Positions 1 through 11,945 of a DNA stretch of 64,000 nucleotides are shown here, one piece after another; within the stretch, counting starts at the first letter, position 1, and the number at the start of each line of letters is the position of its first letter. Source of the DNA: Eublepharis macularius (taxonomy: Eukaryota; Chordata; Lepidosauria; Squamata; Eublepharidae); the NCBI RefSeq assembly GCF_028583425.1, contig NC_072792.1, positions 156,060,676-156,124,675 on the forward strand, given 5' to 3'. Under the pieces are notes generated by a model. It did no database searches. It was not told the DNA's origin and worked only from the letters and a program-made list of their open reading frames with translations. The position numbers were made by a program, and so were the translations under genes.

Positions 1-1120
1 TGCCTCACCCAGAAATCAGGGCTTTTGTTCCCTACATTCAACCCTGTTATGCTCTTATCACCGCAAAAGTGAGCGAACTGTATTTATTTATTTTTGAAAC
101 TTACAGAGAGCCTTTCCACAACTCAGTAGTCAAAATGTGGTAGAAAAAAGCCATATCAACACATTAAGATGAATGGTTTTTTTCCTGATTTAACTGACAT
201 TAATTCCTTTAATAAATTCTGTGAATTACAGTTTTGTGCTAAACAACTCTCTTAGAAACTTTTACATACCTTCCCAGCGGTCTTTGAAGAGAAGCCATAC
301 ACCAATTTGGGGCCTCAGTCCAGGAAATATTTAGGCATAGTTGGTTCCAACTGCAAACAACTCTTTCCAAAATAACTCTGTGCTGTATTATAGTCTGTAT
401 AGGGCCCAACTATATATATGTTTTCCTGGGGACATTTCTGGATCAGGTGGAGAGGTGTGACTTCCCAAGCATATGCTGACCCGCCCTGGCCCCGTAAGAC
501 ACCTTGGGTCCTCATTGGAGAGAAAGGTGGGTTATAAATGAAGTAAAATAAAAATAAAAATAATTGCCCCATTGGGGGCATGAGCTGTTGCTCATTATGG
601 CTCCAAAGGAGACAAATAGCACCTCCCCAAGGCTATTTCAGGGCAGGAAAATGGCATGGAGGGAGGTGTAAGCCCCCTTTCTCCATACTCTGCAGTCTCA
701 GTCTGGATCCATGCATATGTGGGAACTAAGTGTAGATCTTCCGAACGTGCCTCCCCATCCCACCCAACAGAAAGTATCACGGCCCAAAAATATCACAAGA
801 GAGGCCCTGTATGAAGACATGCCCTTTCTTACATCTTTCACTTATTTTGGTTACAGAAAACAAGTAAAAACTTCATCTGACCTTCTGTCAGTTATCAAGA
901 ATTGTTAGTTGTCTGAAATCTCAACAAATATAATTTCCGAATCTTTACATTCATCTATAATACTGACTTGAATTGCTTCACACAATGAAAAAAAGTATCC
1001 TAGTGTTCTTGTGACAAATGGGTCAACGCTGTCAGGAAACAATTCCTTTCCTGAGAAGGATGAATCTTCTGTCACAGATCCCTAATTCCCTTATTTTCAA
1101 TACCCAGGTTTCCTTAGAAG
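1..1120. other. intergenic, little recognised
   Basis: A SINE 3' tail (GAGAAAGGTGGGTTATAAATG) lies near 515-560. Otherwise unique AT-leaning sequence with no gene seen. Confidence 0.5.
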
Positions 1121-1128
1121 TTTATAAC

Positions 1129-1388
1129 CAGGGCTTTTTTTCAGCGGGAACGCGGTGGAACGGAGTCCTGGAACCTCTTGAAAATGGTCACATGGCTGGT
1201 GGCCCCGCCCCCTGATCTCCAGACAGAGGGGAGTTTAGATTGCCCTCTGCGCCGCTGAGTGGCACAGAGGGCAATCTAAACTCCCCTCTGTCTGGAGATC
1301 AGGGGGCGGGGCCACCAGCCATGTGACCACTTTCTCCGCGGGCATCCCACTGAATTCCACCACCTCTTTTCCCAGAAAAAAAGCCCTG
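1129..1388. mobile_element. foldback hAT-like MITE, copy 1
   Basis: The element starts CAGGGCTTTTTTTC and ends in its reverse complement. The two halves are near-perfect inverted copies meeting at about 1245-1260. Flanks TTTATAAC and GTTATAAC form an 8-bp target duplication with one mismatch. The arms hold a GGGGCGGGGCC box and a CCATGTGACC box. No coding capacity. Confidence 0.9.
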
Positions 1389-1396
1389 GTTATAAC

Positions 1397-4300
1397 ATTA
1401 AAAAAAAATCTATAGTGCAGTGCTAGCTCCCAGTTTCACATGCCAGGGTTAAACTGGGTTGAATTTAAATTGGTGGATTTTGTAAAAATGAATTCTGTAT
1501 TAATTAGATAGTTTGTACTGGCAGTGCTGGGTCCAGGAGAAGTCTTAGATGTGCCTGCATTCAGAGAAGCCGAGACAGAGATTAGTATGTCCACCTCTCG
1601 CCACACACTCAGCCTTCATCAACAGCACATCCATTTTCTCTGGATTCATCCTCAGTCTATTTTTGATCCTCATCTGCCTGCCAACATCCAAGAAACATTA
1701 ATTACAACATATATTTTTCATTTCTTTCCACGTGAGCAACATTCTCACACAAGTGATTTCACCAGACGTGAAAGGTGTTTATACAGTCATGCGTGAACAA
1801 AAAATGGTCCCTCTTACATTTAGGGAGGCAATAACAGTATGAAAATACTTGGAAAACTCTGCTGTTGTATACTCTCACAAACTGTAATAATTTGTAATGT
1901 TTCTGTGTAAAGAAGCAAGAGCCTGCTGTAAAATAGCCATATGGTCATGGCTTTATCTTACTGAGCGTTCATGTAAATAAAAAGCCTTACATTTATTTTA
2001 AAAAAAATAGTGTCTTTTCTCTCCGTTGAAGGCCCATATACCTTGAAACTTACATTGAATACATATTGTTCTGAATTCTATCTTGTTCTAAAAGCTTCAG
2101 GAAAATTCCTACATATGTTTTGCCCTCATTTTGAATCCTCAAGCTGATTCTCTGTCTCTGGATTCTGTAGAGGTCTTGGAAGCAGTAGCAAAAAATAAAA
2201 AATTTAAATCCTGGATGTTTCATGAGGCTACCTAATAGTTATGTAATAGGGGCAGAGAACTGAAAGGAAGATATTTAACTCATTTTTCCCTCTGTTACCA
2301 GAGAATCTTCAGCCATACCAGAGAAACATTCAGCTTAAAAATATATAAGTAGTAGTAGAGAACAGCTGTGGAGTTTGGCCTTCTTGGATCCCCAAAGAAT
2401 TCCACTCCAGCAGTCAAGAAGGAAAGAAAGAAAAGGATTTTCTAACACATTGAGGGCCAACCTTCTTGGCAAACATGATACAAATCCAATCCAAAACATA
2501 AAAGAGCATATGCTACAGTATACATGTAGCTCACCTTAACAGTCTGATAACATGGCTGCATCCACACAGGGATTTTTCACCACACGGGAGATGAAACACC
2601 CCCATGGTCAAAAGGAGTTCTGCATAATGTCATACCCAATGTGGACATGATTCATCTCCTTCCTGTTTTTTCCCATTTGAGCCTGAGAAAATAAATACCT
2701 AATTTTCTCCAGCTCAGAGCAGAAACTGCAGGGGGACTTGTCCATATGGATTCTCCACCCACAGCCAATAGGGGGAGGGGAGCAGAGCTAAGCACTGCTT
2801 TTAAAATGGTGCCAGGCAGCTTGCTGGCATATGTCCAACACCGCCCCTTAGCCTCTTAAAGGGATTCTGTTCCCTTTCCTTGTTGAACTGAGCCTTACAG
2901 AACAACTCAGCAGGGAAACCAAAAGGGAAGAAGAAAGTCGATTCTGAGCCATTCATCTGTGTTTTAGCAGCAGGTGCAATGGAGGAAGGGATAAGTGAGG
3001 GTGGGAAATATCTACAGCAAGCATAGATTGTTGGGTGAGGATCGGGTTCGAAATCCTGTTTCTACCATGGAAGCTCGCTGGGCAACCTTGGGCCCATCAA
3101 AAACTCAGCCTGGCCTACCTCACAGGGTCATTGTGGGAAAATGGAGGAAGGGAGAACAATGTTCTCAAGCTGCTTTGAATACCTGATTGAGGATAAAAGC
3201 GGGATATAAGTAAGTTTTTAAAATGCAAGAACAGGCTTGATGTAATGGGGGCACAATCCCAGCTGGTATTGTTCAGACGTATCATTGAGTTCTTCCAGCT
3301 CTTAGTCTTCCTCCAGTCTAAGGAACCTTAAGTGGTTCATCCCTGAAGGAAAAGTCACAAGTCGGCGGTTGCCTGGACCACATTCAGCATCCATGCCTCA
3401 GATTGGCTGTCCCTGAACTATCCTAAATAATCTAATGAAGTGAAGAAATAAATTGCTGTTCAGGAGTTGCTCCCATATATCACCTTGTGCTGTTCAAACA
3501 GTATATGTGAATTTCAGCAGTGAAATCACAGCGATCTTTATTAAAAGGTTAAGTGTTTCCCCCAAATCCTTACTGTGTTTTGTGGATTTTTAAAAATGTC
3601 TTGGGGAATTACCTCAAGATACCTCATCCCACTGATGCAAACATTCCCTTCTTGACCAACACAGCTAGGCTGCAGTCCAATTAATACTGCTAACCCAGCT
3701 GAGATTACTGGAAATTTAAAAGCAAATTCCACTACTGAGTATGGAAGGCCCAGAGAGGCTAAATTTGATGGCAGGAGCCAGTTGTATTGTGGATTGACTA
3801 CCTTGCTGGGTGGTTTCAGTTAGAAGATCTCCCAGATGTAATTTTGGCATTAATTAATCTCTACAGAAAACATCTGCTGGTCGCTTTAAATGCACAGTCA
3901 AACAGCTGTTGTGTCCACGTCTTGGCTTCCCACTTTGGTCTTCTTCTTGCAGGAAATGGCTGTGAGGTCTTGCCACTCTCCTCTCACTGGCCAGGGCACT
4001 TCCGTCAATATTGAAACATCCCCATACTTCATTTGCAAAAACTGGGTTCCAGATCAAATTAAGCAATCAGGCATTTAAGCTTCATAAGACTTAAACAGGG
4101 TGGGTGGCAGGAGGTGGAGAGGCCTGCCTTCGCGTTCAAAAGCACATCCTATTACTCCGGTGCCCTAAATGTAGCCTACAGTTAACAGAGGTCAAGTTTT
4201 AGCTATTTGAGTGGTGAGATATTTTGTCGGATCTTTTTGTTTTTAATTATTGGAGGGGTATGTCCAAGTCCACTGATCGGTCACACCAACAGGTCTCATT

Positions 4301-5348
4301 ACACAAGTCCTCTGACATGAGATGGGTTGGGGAAATCCCCAACCAGTTTTGCGTTAGACGTCTGACTGAGGTCTCACCTTTAAAAGTACATACTGCCCTG
4401 AGTGGGCTCCCTCATCACCTTCCCTCCATTCCAAGCAGCACCTTTTTGGAGAGTCAAATATGGCTGGGGGAGTGCCTGAGCGTCCAGGTTTCCCAACCTG
4501 ACTGGTCAGACATCTCATAGAATGAGACCCTTCAATGTTGTCTTTTAGGTTTTATTGAGGATATACAGGCAGTTTTACATCAAATGCATTTGAGGGAGTT
4601 GCCAGTAAATTAGGTTGTTATTTCTAATTACTTGGGAAGGAAGATTTCAAGGCCGCATCATTGACATCTCTGGCTCTTCCCGCCCCTCCCCCTCCAAAAA
4701 AAAACAACCCAACAGATTTGGAAGATACAAGGCAAAATTTACGAGAGCCAGCACAGGATAGTGTCTATTTAGTAGGGGTGTGCAAAACAAAACAAATGAG
4801 CTGGAAATGCACCCAGAGATCGCTGTTTCGTTTTATTAAAGCAGCTTCTGGAACGGTGAACCAAATCCAGGAAACTAAGTTATAATAGCATGCTCTCACC
4901 AAAAAGTTTCTGTGCTTCATTTCAGCTTGTATTTTGCAGCAGGCAGGTATTTGGCTTGCACGACAACAACATCTTGCTTTCCTTGACAACATTCACAAAT
5001 CGGAACCCAAGGAGAGAGAACCTTTTTGTTATTAATTAACTCGGCGGGGAGGGGGGATGTGCACAATGAGCGTATCTTTTTTTTCTGTCGCTACTTGGAC
5101 AATGGCCTTGTCTCCTTGCCAATTGGGTCCTTGCAAGGGTAGACCCACGCCCTGCCTATCAGCTTTGGAAACATTTGTAAAGAGGAATGTGCATACTTCA
5201 CTCATAGGCTGCAATTTGAAATACACTTCCCTGGGAGTAAGCACTAATGAATAACATGAGATTTACATCTGAGAAGACCTGTTTGGGGGGATGCAGGGAC
5301 TGTCTGTCTCCTCCACCCCCATCAGGGCACTTGGATTGTCACAGTGAG
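1397..5348. other. intergenic, mostly unique sequence
   Basis: Apart from a diverged SINE at 3021-3215, no repeat, RNA gene or convincing exon was recognised. Confidence 0.45.
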
Positions 5349-6324
5349 AGCTGAACTAAACATGATGAATTGCTAGAGTTCTACATGTGTCTGCTTAGCT
5401 CAAGGTTTGATGGGAAGTGTAGGAAGTGTAGGTCCTTTAAGGTTTACAGAGCGGCAGGGAGGGAAGTGCAGGCATGGGGCTCTTGCTGGGCGCCCCCCTT
5501 CCCCTCTGCTGTGTGTGTGTGTGGGGGGGGGGGGTTTCAGGGCCCCTCTCTTCTCCCCCTTCCCTGCACAGCAGGTAGGGTGCCTGGCTGCTGCTAGCGG
5601 GGCTTCAGGCAGGACCAGGTGAAGAGGTCAGCAGATAGGGTGCCCAGAGCGTTGCTGCATCTCTCCTCCCCCCACTCGCCTGGCCCCTGCCCGAAGCCAC
5701 GCAGCCCGGGGCTGCATAGCCTGGCGTCACTCTGCCTTTCCCCTGCTAGCCTGGAGCATCGCTTCATCTTCTCCCCACTGCTCGCCCAGCCCCCGCACAG
5801 CGATGCTGGGCTATGCAGCTCTGGGCCGTGCCGCTTCAGGCAGGAGCTGGGTGAGCAGGAGGAAGATGCAGTGATGCTCCGGGCGCCTTTCTCCCTGCTC
5901 GCCCAGAGCGTCGCTACATTTTTTTCCCCCACTCACTTGGCCCCCGCAGAGCAATGCCGAGCTATGCAGCTCTGGGCTGCGCGACTTCAGGCGGGAGTTG
6001 GATGAGTGGGGGGGGGGGATGCAGAGATGCTCCGGGCACCCTGTCTGCTGCTGATCTCTTTGCCCAGTCCCACCCGAAGCTCCACTAGCAGCAGCCAGGC
6101 GCCCTGTCTGCTGTGTGGGGAAGGAGGGGAAGAGAGGGGGCCTGAAACCCACACACACAGCAGAGGGGAAGGGGAGCACCCAGGAAGAGCCCCACGCCTA
6201 CACTTCCCTCCCTGCCGCTCTGTAAACCTTAAACTTAAAGCTGCAAGGACCTACACTTCCCATCAAACCTTGAGCTAAGCAGACACGTGTAGAACTCTAG
6301 TAACTCGTCACATTTAGTTCAGCT
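5349..6324. mobile_element. large (about 975 bp) GC-rich foldback element
   Basis: Left arm (from AGCTGAACTAAA through CTAGAGTTCTACA and CTCAAGGTTTGATGGGAAG) returns inverted at the right end, ending TTTAGTTCAGCT. The inverted arms continue through TGTGTGTGG, the GCACAGCAGG region and the CTGGCTGCTGCTAG segment, about 240 bp each. The core has several diverged inverted units built round a GCTTCAGGCAGGA / TGCTCGCCCAG theme. No clear target duplication was fixed. Open frames on both strands here are by-products of GC richness. Probably a non-autonomous DNA transposon. Confidence 0.75.
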
Positions 6325-6850
6325 GTCAGAAAATGTGCTGTGGGTGGGGGCGGTGCAGGTGCAAGTGGTCTGTTCAATCAATCAACCTTGATCAAGGCCC
6401 TGGAAGACCTCAGTTATAGGCTGCAATCCTAAAGACATTTCTCTGGGACTAAACACAAGGAAGCATGGCACCAAAGGTAATTTATTGGCACTGTAGAAAA
6501 AGAAAAATTTGCCAGACAATTTCTCACCAAAGTGTGCACCACTGATACCTTCTTCAGGGTCTGTTGAGAAGCAGAACTTTACAGAAGTTCAGGAACTGGG
6601 GTGTGCAGTTTGCTTCACTGAGTGATCAAGGAGATAAGGAGATCTCCTAAGGCTCCTGGATGGAGAAATCAGGCAGGTGAGTGACAAACGATCAGGTAGG
6701 GTGGTGATAGAAAGCTGGCAGCAGGTGGAACAGAGGCTCGCCATTATCTGATGCCTGAGTAAGGTACCCAGTTGTGCCCAGCAAGGAATTCCCCAACCCA
6801 ATCTCCAGCCCTTGAAAAATTGAGCAGGAATAAAAAATGGCCTTCATGGT

Positions 6851-7205
6851 GAATCATAGCATCATGGGGTGGAAGGGACTTCTAGGGTAATCTAGTCCAA
6901 CTCCCTGCGCAATGCAGGAAATTCAGTTACCTCCCCCCACCCACCCACCCACACACCCAGTGACCCTTACTGCATGCCCAGAAGATGGCAAAACACTGTA
7001 AAGATCCCTAGCCAAACTGGCCTAGGGAAAATTGCTACCTGACTCCAAGGTTGTGATTGGCCTGTACGAAGGGGCCACAAGAACCAAGCACTGATGTCAC
7101 CCTTCCTGCCCTCCCTCTCATGATCTGCCTAGGTTCACAGAATAAACATTGCTGTCAGATGGCCATCTAGCCTCTGCTTTAAAACCTCCAAAGAGAGCTC
7201 CTCGA
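6851..7205 (-). mobile_element. CR1 LINE 3' fragment
   Basis: Plus-strand GGAAGGGACTTCTAGGG, ATCTAGTCCAACTCCCTGCG and GCCTCTGCTTTAAAACCTCC are the inverse of the CR1 3' region also seen at 11946-12230. Contains a (CCCA)n tract near 6930. Confidence 0.65.
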
Positions 7206-8589
7206 AAGAAGATGATCTAGGAATTTGTACTAGTCTTTATAATCCTTACTATATAGATTAGGGGGAATTCCTAGAGTATTGCCCAGAAGAGACATCATAT
7301 ATCCTCCCCAAACTCCACCCTCCCCAGGTGCCACCCCCCAAATTTCTTGACATCTGCCTAGGCAGTGTTAGGAACACTATGCCTAATGCAACTCAGGTTG
7401 GCTCATTATAGAATTAGCCATAATTCTCTGGTGCTTCCTTATCCAAAGGAGGACCCAACCCAGAAGCAGTGCCCTCTAGAACTTCTCCCTGCTGGGGAAC
7501 GTTAGCAGCGCACCCACTTTGAGAAACATTGAACTAAATAATTTTTGGCCAAAATTCTGGTCTCCTTTAGTTGAAAGGTCAGAGCAGATAACTTTGGGGG
7601 CCTAGTTTCTGAAGTTCAAACAGACTGTTTAAATAATAAAGAGGAACCTTCCGTCTCACCCCTGACGTCGAGCGTTTTCCTTCTCTTTCCAAAACACCCT
7701 TTTGTGCATACATTATACTCTCCCATTGTTTTGATTAAAAATTCTTTTGCAACACACACACACTCACACAACATGTACTGCCTGTGGTGCTGCTGAGTGG
7801 CAACCTGCAATCGCAAGGAACGTCTGGAATCGGTTTACAAATGAAGTTTGACTGGGTGGGTCTGGGCTGCTGCTGTCAGGAGAATGAGAACAGTGCATTA
7901 GTCTTGAACAAAGCTGGTGCGCTAACTATTATTCCTTCTGTTGCTCAGCAGGGATAACAGCAGCTGCCTTCAAAATCTCTTTACAGGGAGGAAGCTGACA
8001 TCAGAAAAAGGAACTTCTCTTTTTTAAAAGAAGAAAAGTAAAAAACATATTGGATTTATAACGGGGGGGGGGGCGTCTCTGCTAATCTTGAAAGGGAAGA
8101 ACACCTCCAAGCAAATTAATTTAATATTTTTAGCTGGTAAAAATAATAATAATGTGATCCTGCTTCTTAATTAATTTAGGCATACAGACCAATATCAGAA
8201 TGCAGCTGATAAGGCAAGCTGCAGGAATGCTCCAAACTCCACTGGAAAGGTGACAATTAAGGGCTTTATGCTTACTTTAAAAAAAAATTACATTTGAAAC
8301 CCCCCTGTGGCTTTTCCCCAAAGCGTTCCAAGGAGAATTTATGGGGTTGTTCCTCAAGCAGTGTTCCATCTAAATGGTATCCTGGATATAACCCCTTATA
8401 CTCAAAGAGAGACGGTTAGAGCAAAAATGGACAAAAATTCAAAGCGAATGTGACCGAGTACAGAGTAGAGTACACTATCATGCCTACTCTGCGGCACTGA
8501 TGACAGTGAAGTGAGCTCACTTTTCTGCCACTATTGTGTCTGTACAATGCCATCTGGCAAAACTTTTCCAGATTGCGAAGGGGTTTTTA
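7206..8589. other. intergenic, nothing recognised
   Basis: Contains a short CA tract near 7751 and a G run near 8061; no gene or repeat identified. Confidence 0.45.
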
Positions 8590-10545
8590 TCTCAAGCCCC
8601 AGAGGATGTTGTTGACCCAGGCAAAATATAAGCCTGCTAGGATTCGTTTGCAATGGATTTTGCAGATAAAATTGCTCACATCTACCATGAATTAGACACC
8701 ACAGTTGGACTGGTTGAGACTCAGAGTGTTATTGGAGCATGCCCTGGTCCTAGTTGTATGGCTAACTTTCAGTTGGTGAGGCCTGATGCAGTGGCCAAAG
8801 TGCTTCAGAGAGAGAGGCCCACCATGTTTGGTCTAGCCCCTTGCCCCTCATGGCTAATGGTATCATGCTGAGCCAGGTTGGTTTTGTGGGTCCAGGAGGC
8901 AATGAATGCTTCTCTGTGGGAAAGTGAAGTTCCAACTGCTTTGAAAAAGAGACAGTTGTGAGACCCCTCCTGAAGAAGGCATCCTTGGACTAGGGTTGCC
9001 AGGTCCCCTTACCCTCCCAGTGGTGGGGGGAGCCAACACCCAAGCCCTCACATTTCTTGTTGTCTTTGCATGCGCACTTTGCATGTGTGATGATGTCACT
9101 TCCAGGAAGTGATGTTATTGTGCAGGGGGCCAGGAGCACTCCCATGCTTTGCAACAGGCCAATTTGGGCACCAAATGGGCCCAATTAGGGCCAAAATTGG
9201 CCCTCTGTGAAGCATGGGAGCACTTCAGGGGCAGCACGATGACATGACTCCTGAGAATGACCTCGTGCCACCCCGGGAGCATGCCCGGGAGGCCTGTTTC
9301 CCCCCCTCTTCCCCTGGCCAAGTGAATGGTGGCAGTGGGTGGAGGGTGGGAGCAGGGGACCCCCTGCCCCCACCAGGTGACGTGGCAGCCCTACCCTGGA
9401 CCCAAATGACCTAAACGACTACCACCCAGGGGCTAATATTCCATTCTTAGGCATGGTGCTTCAGTGGGCGGTGGCTTCACAGTTTCAGGTGGTCTTGGAG
9501 GAGCTGGATTATCTATACTCATTTCCATTTGGACTCAGGTCTATCTTTGGGATGGAGACAGCCTTGGATACCCTGATGATGTTCACTAAGAGAGTGACAG
9601 AGGAAGTGCATCCCTGTCAATTTTCTGTGGACTCTCAGGGGCTTTCAATATCATTGACCAAGGTATCCTGCTGGACTTTGGTGGTTCCACTGTTACTTGA
9701 CCAACTGCTTCCAGAAGGCGGTGCTGGGGCCTTGATATTTATGCTATGGGGCCCTACAGGGTTATCCCCCATGCTATTTAACATCTACATGAAACCACTG
9801 GGAGGAGCCATTTGGGGATCTGAAGTGAGGTGCCACCAATGTGCAGATGAAATGCAGCTCTGTTTCTATTTTAACACCTAAGAGGATGGGTCCGTGGAAG
9901 TCCTGAATAGCTGCCTAGGGAATTGAGGGGATGAATGAAGGCCAATCAACTGCAGCTCAGCTCAGACAAGCCTTAGGTGGCTGTGGAGCCAGCCTGTCTT
10001 GGAGGGGGTTGCATTTCCCCTGAAAGAGCAGATTCGTAGCTCAAGGAGGCGGGGTGCACTACAGGTTGGAGTCTCAGGCCTATGGTTGGAGTCTCAGGTC
10101 TCCTCCATGGCATGTAGTGCCTTTTAGCAGCTCTGACTGGTTCACCAGCTATGGTCATTCCTCAAAAGATGTGATCTGATCGCATCCAAGTTAGAGTACT
10201 ATAATGCACTGTATGTGGGGCTGCCTTTGAAAATGGTTTGGAAACTGCAATTGCTTCAAAATGCAGCCGCCAGGCTACTGTCAGGGTTGGTTACAAGGAC
10301 TGTATCACCCACACTGAAGAGATCTGCCCTGGTTACCTGTCTGTTTATAGGCACAATTCAAAGTGCTGGTTCTTACCTATAAGGCCCTAAATGGCTTAGG
10401 GCCAGGATACCTAAAGGAACATTTTCTCCCATATTATCCACCCCACTAGTTAAGATCTGCCCCTGCTGCCCATGCCCTTGCCTTCCGAGGTGAGGACTAG
10501 ACACAGGTGGGTGGCGATTAAAGACTAGAGAGGCATTTTCTGTGG
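8590..10545 (+). mobile_element. degraded L2/CR1-like LINE (reverse transcriptase region)
   Basis: The plus strand codes for fragments typical of this LINE type: FLGMVLQWAVASQF, LEELDYL, SPMLFNIYMKPLG, HQCADEMQL (from a YADD-type box), then YYNALYVGLPLKMVWKLQL and QNAAARLL. The canonical YADD is replaced by CADE. Long internal gaps and stops show it is inactive. Interrupted by the hAT-like element at 8991-9393. Confidence 0.85.
8991..9393. mobile_element. hAT-like non-autonomous element inserted in a LINE
   Basis: Starts TAGGGTTGCCAGG and ends GTGGCAGCCCTA. Flanked by CCTTGGAC (8983-8990) and CCCTGGAC (9394-9401), an 8-bp target duplication with one change. Its core has CCAATTTGGGC / GGCCAAAATTGGCC motifs. 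No coding capacity. Confidence 0.8.
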
Positions 10546-10560
10546 TGAGATCTCACCTAA

Positions 10561-10806
10561 TAACAACAACATTCGATTTATATACCGGCCTTCAGGATGA
10601 CAACACCCACTCAGAGCAATTTACAAAGTATGTTATTATTATCCCCCCAACAACAAACACCCTGTGGGGTAGGTGGGGCTGAGAGAGCTCCTAGAAGCTG
10701 TCACTGACCCAAGGTCACCCAGCTGGCTTCAAGTGGAGGAGTGGGGAATCAGACCCAGTTCTCCAGATTAGAGTCACGTGCTCTTAACCACTACACCAAA
10801 CTGGCT
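10561..10806 (-). repeat. tRNA-derived SINE (GTTGTTGTT-tailed family), copy 1
   Basis: On the minus strand it has an A-box like TGGTGTAGTGGTTAAGAGC, a B-box GGTCTGATTCC, a CCAGCTGGGTGACCTTGGG segment, and the tail ATAAATCGAATGTTGTTGTT. Pol III type, full length. Confidence 0.8.
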
Positions 10807-11074
10807 TTCTTGAATGCCCCCATAAAGCTTACCTGGCAACCTACTTTACTTTCTTTTAGGTTTCAGGCTAACACACGTTTGTGGCTTTCTTTCAGACTGC
10901 CACCAACCAAAACCTCTCTTCCCAGGTTTGGGACCTCAGAGGTAATTCACCAGAGGTAATTCACCACCCATCTAGTCTCTATTTGTCAGGCAAAGAGCCC
11001 TAATCCAAATACACAAAATGTCCTTGGGCATCTCTAACAAGCAACACAGAAGGGGTCCAAGCTTAGATTGCGGG

Positions 11075-11291
11075 TAGGGTAGCCACCCTCCAGGAAGTGG
11101 TTGAATATCTCCTAGAACTACAACTCTCCTCTATGCTATAGACATCAGTTCCCCTGGAGAAAATGGCTGTTTTAGAAGGTGAACTTTACTTCATTGTACA
11201 CTCTGAGATCCTTTGCCTCCCCAAACTCTGCCATCCCAGGGTCCGCCAACAAAATCTCCAGAAATTTCCCAACCCAGACCTGGCAACCCTA
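11075..11291. mobile_element. TAGGGTTGCC-family dispersed element
   Basis: Starts TAGGGTAGCCACC and ends CTGGCAACCCTA. The interior (ATCAGTTCCCCTGGAGAAAA) matches the inverse of the copies at 43874 and 44737. Target duplication not clear. Confidence 0.55.
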
Positions 11292-11945
11292 CATGGGACT
11301 TTCAAGAAATGAAGAACAAACTGAGGAAGAAGATGTGACCAGTTTCTTTCTTTATTTTTACTATCAAATGGCAAGATTATTCAGTGCTGGCAGCACACAG
11401 CACAGCAGGTGTGAAGTAATACCTAGCTAATCCTGGAAATGGAAAATCCTGAAGCAGGAACAGACATCTAGGATTGCAACTTCTGTGGCATGAACAGCTG
11501 ACTTAGATAAAGGACCCAGAGCCAGCTTCAAGTATTTTATCATCCTGAGAAAGGTACCGTTTTGGACCCTTTCACAAATGACATATTGATTTGTGGGAAA
11601 CAACGTACAGTATCATAAGAAATAGCCCTCTTTTATTTTTAAATTTATTTAACATTAAATATATAACATTTATTAATTCATTGCAAGGGATCATAACTCT
11701 GAGGCAGAATGCATTTTATAGTCCGGCCAGAAGCGGTGTTACTCAAATTAACTTCAATTGACTTAGAAGAGTGTTAACATTCTTAAGGATGGCTCTGTTA
11801 ATAGGTGTTACGTTTGCTCTTCTTCCTAGGGATACCAAACTCCAAGTATTTTTATTTTATTTTATTTATAGTCCATCTTTCTTGCTTAGACTCATGGTAG
11901 ATCACATAGTGTAGAACTATGCAATCAAATAACATAAAAGCATAT

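Noticed and set aside
250-345. Possible minus-strand exon with a GTATGT donor near the left edge
   Set aside because: Frames are short and ambiguous, no partner exon was found and the acceptor choice is arbitrary.
9453-9881. 142-codon frame as a host gene
   Set aside because: The residues are LINE reverse transcriptase remnants (SPMLFNIYMKPLG), so it belongs to the LINE.
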